Origin: Candidatus Zhuqueibacterota bacterium
GTDB lineage: Bacteria; Zhuqueibacterota; QNDG01
Direction of reading: 5' to 3'
Length of the DNA stretch: 6,332 bases
Assembly: GCA_003645915.1 (NCBI GenBank)
Contig: QNDG01000096.1
Coordinates: 1 to 6,332 of the forward strand
A program made the translations under genes and the position numbers. Below, in pieces: positions 1 to 5,183 of the stretch. How positions within the stretch are numbered: position 1 is the stretch's first letter; every line of letters begins with the position of its first letter. The notes below the pieces were generated by a model. It was given only the letters and a program-made list of their open reading frames with translations, was not told where the DNA came from and did not search any database.

Positions 1-233
1 AAAAAAAAGAAAAATTTATAAAAAGACTTGGGAAAAAGAATGTCTGTGCAGTTGGAAATGGATTTAATGACAACCTTATGGTAAAAAATGCTGCTCTCGG
101 CATTTCCGTAATTCAGGAAGAAGGTGCTTCTTCTGTAACTATTCTTAATTCCCATATAATCTGTAAATCCGTGTTGGATGCACTGGAGCTTCTTGAAAAT
201 CCCAAGAGAATTTCTGCTACTTTAAGGAGATAA
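1..233 (+). CDS. HAD-family hydrolase, soluble P-type ATPase-like (3' end only)
   Basis: Only the last 76 complete codons are present, in the frame beginning at base 3; the start lies left of the window. Visible residues 14-23 read VCAVGNGFND, which is HAD motif IV in the GNGxND form, whose Asp helps hold Mg2+. It is followed by an MVKNAALGISVIQEEGAS stretch and a C-terminal SVLDALELL..PKRISATLR ending. This combination matches the small cytoplasmic HAD proteins related to the phosphorylation domain of P-type ATPases (COG4087 type), which lack transmembrane segments and have no well-defined substrate. An imperfect inverted repeat begins 2 bases after the stop, and the next gene is 204 bases away, so this gene may be transcribed separately. 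The catalytic DxD motif I would lie upstream and cannot be checked. Confidence 0.75.
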   Translation, partial: KKEKFIKRLGKKNVCAVGNGFNDNLMVKNAALGISVIQEEGASSVTILNSHIICKSVLDALELLENPKRISATLRR

Positions 234-235
234 CA

Positions 236-277
236 CAGCAAACCGGACGGATTTAAAAATACTGCCCCGGCTTGCTG
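236..277 (+). terminator. Imperfect hairpin just after the HAD gene, possible terminator
   Basis: CAGCAAACCGG at 236-246 pairs with CCGGCTTGCTG at 267-277: 10 of 11 positions pair, with one A-C mismatch and a 20-base loop. The position directly after the stop codon at 231-233 fits a transcript end. There is no T tract after the stem (ATTTGGGG follows), so it is not a standard intrinsic terminator. It may instead be a 3'-end-stabilising hairpin or a weak terminator. Confidence 0.4.
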
Positions 278-288
278 ATTTGGGGAAA

Positions 289-324
289 TTGACTCTTTAC
301 TTTGTGGGCAATTATTTATATATT
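289..324 (+). promoter_or_regulatory. Possible sigma70-type promoter for the ompA-like/dgt/glmU block
   Basis: TTTACT at 296-301 is separated by 17 bases from TATATT at 319-324, a 5-of-6 match to the -10 consensus. A second -35-like hexamer, TTGACT, lies at 289-294 but is 24 bases from that -10. Transcription would start near 331 and leave a leader of about 107 bases. AT-rich DNA gives such matches by chance, so this is tentative. I see no recognisable operator or riboswitch in the rest of the 234-437 gap. Confidence 0.3.
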
Positions 325-437
325 TTCCATTAACCGGAAGATCAACAGATTCATGTTTAAAAGTATGAACCGATGCTGAATTCGTCAAATAAAAACAGTA
401 TGTTGCAATTAAACCGGGAAAAACGGAAAGTCGAATC

Positions 438-1397
438 ATGACCAGACTGGTTGTTATTTTCACAATGTCAGTACTTACATTTTTAAAAGCATCTGTATTC
501 CAGGACAGTTCTTCAGTCTCACTGGATTCTTCTGGAAAAAATACAAGGTTCCTGCTTCCTGACAGTGTTACTCAGGTTACTGTTCCTGCCGGCAAATTTG
601 CATTTGCTGATTCCGTAATACTGTATGATCCGGGAGCTCCGGGCAGGGAAACCGGCGATGAACCGGATAAAAAATATCAGAAGCCTGAAAATGCCCTGGG
701 ATTACCTGACATGCAAAGCGATTCGGGGTTTGTATCTCTTGGCAGAGGCGGAACTATAATATTAAAATTCAGCGATAACTGTATAATTGATAAACCGGGG
801 CCGGATCTGAGCATATTTATGAAAGCGGAAAAATCTGAATCTGCCAAGGTATGGGTAAGCCGGAAAGGCAGGTTCTACCAGTTTGCAGGAATTGTTGACA
901 GCAAAAATACATTGATTGATCTTGAAGGAAAAGTATCCGACGGAATTTATCAATTTGTAAAAATCCGCGACGCATCGGAGAACAGTCCTGACACCTCTGG
1001 TGCGCTGGGAATAGACATTGATGCTGTATGTGCATTAAACAGCATGATAATAAAAACAATTCCCGGAGATTCTCTGTTCTCCCCTTTCGGCTCAACAATA
1101 AAAGACACAACCTGTACCGGGCTGAGAGAAGTAGTCGGTTTGATTAAAAGCCATACTTTCGTCCGCGTTATTATACAGTCTTTTTCTGACAGCAGAGGGA
1201 CAGATGAATTTAAACTTATGCTTACCCAACAACAGGCTGCTGCTTTGCGCGATTACTTTGTCGATGACAGGGAAGTTACAAATGCTGTATTTGAAATAAT
1301 GGGTATGGGTAAACAATCTCCTGTTGCATCAGGCGACAGTGATTATGCCCGGCAGAAAAACAGACGAATAAAAATCCTTATTTATCCGGAGAAATAA
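438..1397 (+). CDS. Exported galactose-binding-like / OmpA-domain protein
   Basis: This 319-residue protein is probably exported. Residues 1-17 form a signal-like N-terminus (Arg3, then a hydrophobic run LVVIFTMSVLTFL), but the cleavage site is unclear and no lipobox Cys is seen. Residues about 54-200 resemble a beta-rich domain of bacterial surface proteins: DSVILYDPGAPG, ENALGLPD, VSLGRGGTIILKFSDN, a PGPD motif at 120-123 and a closing GIDIDAV. I read this as a galactose-binding-like fold with unknown ligand. Residues about 225-319 are an OmpA C-terminal (PF00691) domain, with SFSDSRG at 248-254 and GMGKQSPVASG at 289-299 followed by KNRRIKI. Asp251 matches the OmpA Asp that contacts diaminopimelate, but the usual Arg of the LSxxRA motif is Gln266. 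GGAAAG at 425-430 lies 7 bases before the chosen ATG. The gene ends 2 bases before dgt. The role is inferred: tethering the envelope to peptidoglycan. Confidence 0.82.
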   Translation: MTRLVVIFTMSVLTFLKASVFQDSSSVSLDSSGKNTRFLLPDSVTQVTVPAGKFAFADSVILYDPGAPGRETGDEPDKKYQKPENALGLPDMQSDSGFVSLGRGGTIILKFSDNCIIDKPGPDLSIFMKAEKSESAKVWVSRKGRFYQFAGIVDSKNTLIDLEGKVSDGIYQFVKIRDASENSPDTSGALGIDIDAVCALNSMIIKTIPGDSLFSPFGSTIKDTTCTGLREVVGLIKSHTFVRVIIQSFSDSRGTDEFKLMLTQQQAAALRDYFVDDREVTNAVFEIMGMGKQSPVASGDSDYARQKNRRIKILIYPEK

Positions 1398-1399
1398 AA

Positions 1400-2494
1400 A
1401 TGCAAAATCCTCTGCCTGATAAATTATACCATTCAAGAGTCCGGCCAAGAAAACCCGATTTAAGGGGCGATTACTTCAGAGACCAGACTGCAATTATTCA
1501 TTCGACCCCCTTCAGAAGGTTAAAACATAAAACTCAGGTATTTTTCTCTCCAAAAAATGATCACATCTGCACCAGGATTGAACACGTTCTTCACGTATCA
1601 ACTATTGCAACTACGATATGCAAAGGCCTGGGTCTTGATATTGAACTTGCACAAGCCATAGCTCTCGGGCATGATCTGGGGCACGCACCATTTGGGCACA
1701 TCGGTGAAAAAGTACTGAATGAGCTTAATAAAGACACCGGCGGTTTTATTCATGAAGTCCACAGTCTCCGGGTAGTTGATAAAATTGCACATGACGGAAA
1801 AGGCTTAAATCTTACGTATGCGGTAAGGGACGGAATTGTCTCTCACTGCGGCGAACATTTTACACAAAAAATCAAACCCCTTGACAAAGAAAAAAATCTT
1901 GATGAGATAACCGAAAGACAGAAAGCTCCTCTTACTTACGAAGGATGCGTTGTCAGAGTTTCCGACTCTATAGCGTATCTTGGAAGAGATATTGAAGATG
2001 CAGTAACTGCAGGGCTGATTAAAATTACAGATGTACCTACTGACATAAGAAAAAATCTCGGCACAACAAACGGTGAGATTATTGACACCCTTGTTAAGGA
2101 TGTTGTTGATACTTCTGCCGGATGTGATTCAATTTGTTTTTCACTGGAAAAATTTGACATAATAAGAAGGCTTAAGGATTTTAACTATTCCAATATTTAC
2201 AACCATGAACTGCTTTTAAGAAGCGATCTGACAATTTCAAATCTTTTAAAGCATCTTTACAATCATCTGACGGAAATATTTGAAAAGTACAGGTTTGATT
2301 TTGAAGCATACTTAAAATCCGTTAATATGCTTGACAGAAATTTCGGGCTTTATCTGTCAACAAGAAAAAACCTTTACATTAAAGAGACAGAAAAACAAAA
2401 ATGTGTAACTGATTTTGTAGCAGGCATGACAGACTCTTTTGCTTTGGAATCTGCAAAAGAAATTATGTTTCCAAAACCCATGGAAATCTTATAA
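1400..2494 (+). CDS. dgt: dGTPase-family HD-domain triphosphohydrolase
   Basis: This 364-residue cytoplasmic enzyme belongs to the deoxyguanosinetriphosphate triphosphohydrolase family, whose members cleave dNTPs to a deoxynucleoside plus tripolyphosphate and so limit dNTP pools. The N-terminal HSTPFRRLKHKTQVF block (34-48) is typical. The HD metal site is visible as RIEH (His62), His91-Asp92 in ALGHDLGHAPFGH, and Asp189 in RVSDSIAYLGRDIEDA. GIVSHCGEH (145-153) supplies a further conserved His. It is shorter than E. coli Dgt (about 505 residues) and closer to the shorter type found in many bacteria, so substrate preference among dNTPs is uncertain. GGAG at 1388-1391, inside the end of the preceding gene, lies 8 bases before the ATG. 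With only 2 bases between the genes, translational coupling to the OmpA-like gene is likely. GlmU follows after 50 bases (47 to the alternative upstream ATG). Confidence 0.88.
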   Translation: MQNPLPDKLYHSRVRPRKPDLRGDYFRDQTAIIHSTPFRRLKHKTQVFFSPKNDHICTRIEHVLHVSTIATTICKGLGLDIELAQAIALGHDLGHAPFGHIGEKVLNELNKDTGGFIHEVHSLRVVDKIAHDGKGLNLTYAVRDGIVSHCGEHFTQKIKPLDKEKNLDEITERQKAPLTYEGCVVRVSDSIAYLGRDIEDAVTAGLIKITDVPTDIRKNLGTTNGEIIDTLVKDVVDTSAGCDSICFSLEKFDIIRRLKDFNYSNIYNHELLLRSDLTISNLLKHLYNHLTEIFEKYRFDFEAYLKSVNMLDRNFGLYLSTRKNLYIKETEKQKCVTDFVAGMTDSFALESAKEIMFPKPMEIL

Positions 2495-2534
2495 AACAAC
2501 AAATTAACTTTGCAGAATGAAAAACTGATTGTAC

Positions 2535-2539
2535 GGGAG
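2535..2539 (+). promoter_or_regulatory. Shine-Dalgarno site deciding the glmU start
   Basis: GGGAG lies 5 bases before the ATG at 2545 but only 2 bases before the ATG at 2542. The two ATGs are adjacent in-frame codons, so the second is the better start by spacing. The difference is one Met. Confidence 0.6.
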
Positions 2540-2544
2540 TAATG

Positions 2545-3537
2545 ATGCAGACAAATAAAAGAAATACAATTGCAGTTATCCTTGCTGCAGGCAAAGGTAC
2601 AAGGATGAAATCCGATCTTCCCAAGGTGCTTCATCCCCTGCTTGGTAAACCTTTGATTCACTATGTTACAAAAGCTGTAATGGACGCCGGTGTGGATGAC
2701 ATCTATTTAATAATCGGTTATAAAGCGGAACTTGTTAAAAACAGTCTCGGCAATAAATATCATTATGTTGAACAAAAACAGCAGCTCGGAACTGGTCACG
2801 CCCTTATGATGGCTGCTGAGCAATTAAAAAACTTTGCAGGAGATGTTCTTGTGCTTGTGGGAGACGCTCCGTTTCTGACTCCTGTGGTGATAAAAAACCT
2901 GATTGATAAACATCAGAAAGAGGGCGCATCCTGTACAATGATGACTGCAATTATAGATCCTCCGCCTCCATACGGAAGGATCGTAAGAGATAATGGGGGA
3001 AACGTAGTTCGTATAGTAGAAGACAGAGATGCAACTGAAGAACAGAAAAGAATAACAGAAGTTAATACGTCTCATTATTGTTTCAGATCGGAAGATGTAT
3101 TCCCTCTTCGTGGCAAAATAGAAAACAGCAATGATCAGAAAGAGTACTATCTTACTGATATTGTTGAACTCCTAACAAAAAACAAATTTCCTGTAATCAC
3201 AATTCCTGAAGATGATCCGGATATTTTAAAGGGGATAAATTCTCAGGAAGATCTGCGGACATCCGTGAAAAAGCTCAAAAACGATGTAATTAATTTTCAT
3301 ATGTCCAACGGAGTACTTTTTCCTTATCCTGATTTGGTTTATATTGAAACAGATATAAAAATCGGTAAGCATACGATCATTCATCCGTTTTCATATATTT
3401 CCGGAAAAACGACAATCGGGACATCATGCGAGATAGGACCCTTTGTTACAATAAAAAATGCAGCAATTGGTAATAATTGCCACATTAATAACAAATCAGT
3501 GATAGATGAAATTGCTAACGATGATATGCAAACCTGA
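2545..3537 (+). CDS. glmU: GlmU-type UDP-GlcNAc pyrophosphorylase lacking the acetyltransferase half
   Basis: This cytoplasmic nucleotidyltransferase should make UDP-N-acetylglucosamine from UTP and GlcNAc-1-phosphate for peptidoglycan and lipopolysaccharide. The uridyltransferase domain is complete: LAAGKGTRM at 13-21, Lys27 in SDLPKVLH, QLGTGHA at 80-86, GDAP with metal-binding Asp107, YGR at 143-145, Glu159, Asn174, and Asn232 in GINS as the second metal ligand. Residues about 271-321 form hexapeptide-repeat beta-helix, roughly three coils. The protein then ends at 330 residues, whereas bifunctional GlmU has about 455. The acetyl-CoA site and catalytic His of the acetyltransferase half are absent. 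Only 36 bases separate the stop from the convergent gene, so a simple frameshift does not explain the loss. An unusual run of four Pro (139-142) sits where the family often has DPxGYGR. It is the last gene of the plus-strand block and runs into a terminator. Confidence 0.88.
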   Translation: MQTNKRNTIAVILAAGKGTRMKSDLPKVLHPLLGKPLIHYVTKAVMDAGVDDIYLIIGYKAELVKNSLGNKYHYVEQKQQLGTGHALMMAAEQLKNFAGDVLVLVGDAPFLTPVVIKNLIDKHQKEGASCTMMTAIIDPPPPYGRIVRDNGGNVVRIVEDRDATEEQKRITEVNTSHYCFRSEDVFPLRGKIENSNDQKEYYLTDIVELLTKNKFPVITIPEDDPDILKGINSQEDLRTSVKKLKNDVINFHMSNGVLFPYPDLVYIETDIKIGKHTIIHPFSYISGKTTIGTSCEIGPFVTIKNAAIGNNCHINNKSVIDEIANDDMQT

Positions 3538-3562
3538 ACCAGACTGCATAAAGCAGGTTTTT
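3530..3562 (+). terminator. Intrinsic terminator overlapping the glmU stop
   Basis: AAACCTG at 3530-3536 pairs perfectly with CAGGTTT at 3554-3560, with a 17-base loop, and a five-T run spans 3558-3562. An alternative short stem, CTGC (3544-3547) with GCAG (3553-3556), is nested just before the T run. The TGA stop at 3535-3537 overlaps the left arm. Read on the minus strand the hairpin lacks a following T tract, so it may serve the opposing EIIA gene only poorly. Confidence 0.6.
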
Positions 3563-3573
3563 ATCGCTTCTAA

Positions 3574-4026
3574 TTACTCTGCATTACTGATTATATCAAT
3601 AACCTCTGCAGGAGAATCCGCGCTGACGATCCGGCTGCGAAATTCTGCGCTGCTTGTTACTCTTGCAATCTGAGCCAGTAATTTTACATTTGCAGTTGCT
3701 GCTGTTTCCGGTGCAAGAAGAAGAAAAAATATCTTTGAAGGTTCGCCGTCAACTGACTCAAAATCTATCCCTTGTTTTGATATACCCAAAGCCATTACAA
3801 TTTCGGAAACCGAATCGGTTTTTGCATGAGGAATTGCAATGCCATGTTCAAGGCCGGTACTCATCATCTCTTCTCTCGCCATTACTGCCCTTAATGCCTC
3901 TTCTTTATCTCGTATTCTGCCTGATTTATCAGCCAGTTCAATTAGCTCATTTATAATATCCTTCTTCTGTGTCCCTTTAAAACCGATAAGAACATTGTCT
4001 TCCTTTAACATTTCCGAAAGACGCAT
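3574..4026 (-). CDS. PTS EIIA protein, fructose/nitrogen type (PtsN-like)
   Basis: This 150-residue protein is a complete single EIIA domain of the fructose/mannitol/Ntr class. Such domains accept phosphate from HPr or NPr on a His. The phosphorylation site is clear: GLEHGIAIPHAKT at 58-70, with active His67 and the second conserved His61. EEALRAVMAREEMMSTG (42-58), GIDFESVDGEP (86-96) and the FFLLLAPETA block (100-109) are also typical of the family. No EIIB or EIIC gene is visible, so a regulatory role like EIIANtr, which in proteobacteria influences potassium transport and stress responses, is more likely than sugar uptake; this is inference. A strong AGGAGG site (plus-strand 4035-4040) lies 8 bases before the ATG. 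The gene follows the Usp gene by 22 bases and is the last of the minus-strand group. Confidence 0.92.
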   Translation of the reverse strand: MRLSEMLKEDNVLIGFKGTQKKDIINELIELADKSGRIRDKEEALRAVMAREEMMSTGLEHGIAIPHAKTDSVSEIVMALGISKQGIDFESVDGEPSKIFFLLLAPETAATANVKLLAQIARVTSSAEFRSRIVSADSPAEVIDIISNAE

Positions 4027-4048
4027 AATAAAATCCTCCTAACTAACT

Positions 4049-4540
4049 TTAAATAGAATTATAAATCTGCTCAACCTTATCCGGATCTTTTACAATTAAA
4101 ACAGAACATTGAGCCTTTCGCAATATCAGCTCAGTTTCATCATGGAATGAATCACTCCTGGACGTAAATTCTTCAAGCTCGCCAAGTACAACAAGATCAA
4201 TGTCAAGACTTTTAATATAATCCGTAACAACTTTATTTACAACTCCCTTTTCAAGTTTTATTTCGGTATTTATTCCTTTTTCCTTAGCAAGTTCCGAAAT
4301 ATAATGCAGATATCTCTTTCCGTCCTGTACAAGATCGTGTTCATAATCCATTTCTTCGGCTTTAATAAAAATATTCGCCTTTAAAAGCTCCTTAAGAATG
4401 CTTTCATTCACAACATACATTGCATAAAGCTCAGCTCCAAAATTTTTTGCAAGCACAATAGCATACTGAGCTGCTGTAATACACTCTTCGGAACCATCAA
4501 CATAAATCAATATTTTTTTGACTGGTTTAATTAAATCCAT
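4049..4540 (-). CDS. Universal stress protein (UspA family)
   Basis: This is a single-domain cytoplasmic Usp of 163 residues. The first strand and acidic residue are visible as KKILIYVDGSEE (8-19), followed by the helix AAQYAIVLAKNFGAELYAMYVV, the core DIDLVVLG (113-120) and the last strand QCSVLIVKDP (144-153). In ATP-binding Usps the VVLG strand continues as G-x2-G-x9-G(S/T). Here Gly120 is followed by ELEEFTSRSDSFHDE, with no second Gly and no G-S/T, so ATP binding is doubtful. I chose the ATG at 4540 because AGAGGT (plus-strand 4548-4553) lies 7 bases upstream and the hydrophobic first strand begins soon after. An ATG at 4564 would add eight basic residues and lengthen the overlap. With the chosen start the gene overlaps the end of the ATPase subunit D gene by 14 bases, suggesting translational coupling. 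Confidence 0.9.
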   Translation of the reverse strand: MDLIKPVKKILIYVDGSEECITAAQYAIVLAKNFGAELYAMYVVNESILKELLKANIFIKAEEMDYEHDLVQDGKRYLHYISELAKEKGINTEIKLEKGVVNKVVTDYIKSLDIDLVVLGELEEFTSRSDSFHDETELILRKAQCSVLIVKDPDKVEQIYNSI

Positions 4541-5174
4541 TACCCGCACCTCTTTTCTTTTCAAGCCTTTCTTTAATTAGCTTTAAAATCGCAAAGGTTT
4601 CTCTTTCAGCCTCTTCCAGCGTACTTTCAATATATGCAATGGACTCTTCATAATCAGGGATTGCTATTTTTTCTAAAGCATTTACTCTTCTTATTGTTTT
4701 TTTTACCTCTCTTGCAAGACGCATAAGAGACATTCGCATCTCTGCAAGAGTGCCCAGATCCTGCATCACTTTTTTAAATTTATTTATTGTTTCATCTGCC
4801 CATACCGAAGTATTGCCAGCGCTGTAATAAGGCTTTTTATCATTAATTACAAGCTTTACCTGAGGCAGATTCACTCCCATAACCCTTCTCATACCAATGT
4901 CAAGACTTGTATCAATTGTTACGCTGAAAGCAATATCTTTTAGAGAATTCTTACCCATGGCAAGGATTGCATTGTCAAGGGCTTTATATGATTCTTCAAG
5001 TTCTTTCTCAACTTTTTCCTGAATATCAGCTGCTTTATCCACAAGACCGAGAAGCTCAACAATTAAAATCTGCTTTTTCTGATCAAGAAGATTGTACCCC
5101 TCCTGAGCAAAAGAAAGATTTCTTTTAAGTTTTAATAAATTCGTCTTTGTTGGTACTACATTGTATCTTGCCAT
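4527..5174 (-). CDS. atpD: V/A-type ATP synthase subunit D
   Basis: This 215-residue protein is subunit D, the central rotor shaft of V/A-type ATPases, which turns inside the A3B3 head and couples ATP chemistry to proton or sodium movement. The N-terminal block VVPTKTNLLKLKRNL (6-20) and FAQEGYNLLDQKKQIL (22-37) begin the first long helix. The C-terminal signature is strong: MRLAREVKKTIRRVNALEKI (151-170), then IPDYEESIAYIESTLEEAER (172-191), then a KLIKERLEKK tail. Two long helices flank a middle region (about 75-135), as expected for the coiled-coil shaft, and the length is normal. The Shine-Dalgarno site is weak. Translation may couple to the preceding regulator, whose stop is 9 bases away. 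Catalytic subunits A and B, usually adjacent, are not seen on either side, although genes beyond the right edge cannot be excluded. Confidence 0.93.
   Translation of the reverse strand: MARYNVVPTKTNLLKLKRNLSFAQEGYNLLDQKKQILIVELLGLVDKAADIQEKVEKELEESYKALDNAILAMGKNSLKDIAFSVTIDTSLDIGMRRVMGVNLPQVKLVINDKKPYYSAGNTSVWADETINKFKKVMQDLGTLAEMRMSLMRLAREVKKTIRRVNALEKIAIPDYEESIAYIESTLEEAERETFAILKLIKERLEKKRGAGNGFN
4548..4553 (-). promoter_or_regulatory. Shine-Dalgarno site deciding the Usp start
   Basis: On the minus strand this reads AGAGGT, 7 bases before the ATG at 4540 and inside the last codons of the ATPase subunit D gene. It favours the 4540 start over the in-frame ATG at 4564. Confidence 0.55.
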
Positions 5175-5183
5175 AATACTGTC

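Noticed and set aside
113..463. Minus-strand frame with a hydrophobic, signal-like start covering the 234-437 gap
   Set aside because: It is antisense to the clearly conserved HAD C-terminus and to the start of the OmpA-like gene, and the predicted protein shows no family resemblance.
3480..3573. Frameshift as the cause of the short GlmU
   Set aside because: Only 36 bases follow the stop before the opposing gene ends, and they carry a terminator hairpin rather than further hexapeptide-repeat coding sequence in any frame.
3654..4042. Plus-strand Leu/Ser-rich frames opposite the EIIA gene
   Set aside because: The opposite strand encodes an unmistakable EIIA domain with a strong ribosome-binding site; these frames have low-complexity content and no recognisable motif.
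4541..4564. Eight-residue basic N-terminal extension of the Usp gene
   Set aside because: The ATG at 4540 has a well-spaced AGAGGT site and matches the usual Usp beginning; the extension lies wholly inside the ATPase subunit D gene.
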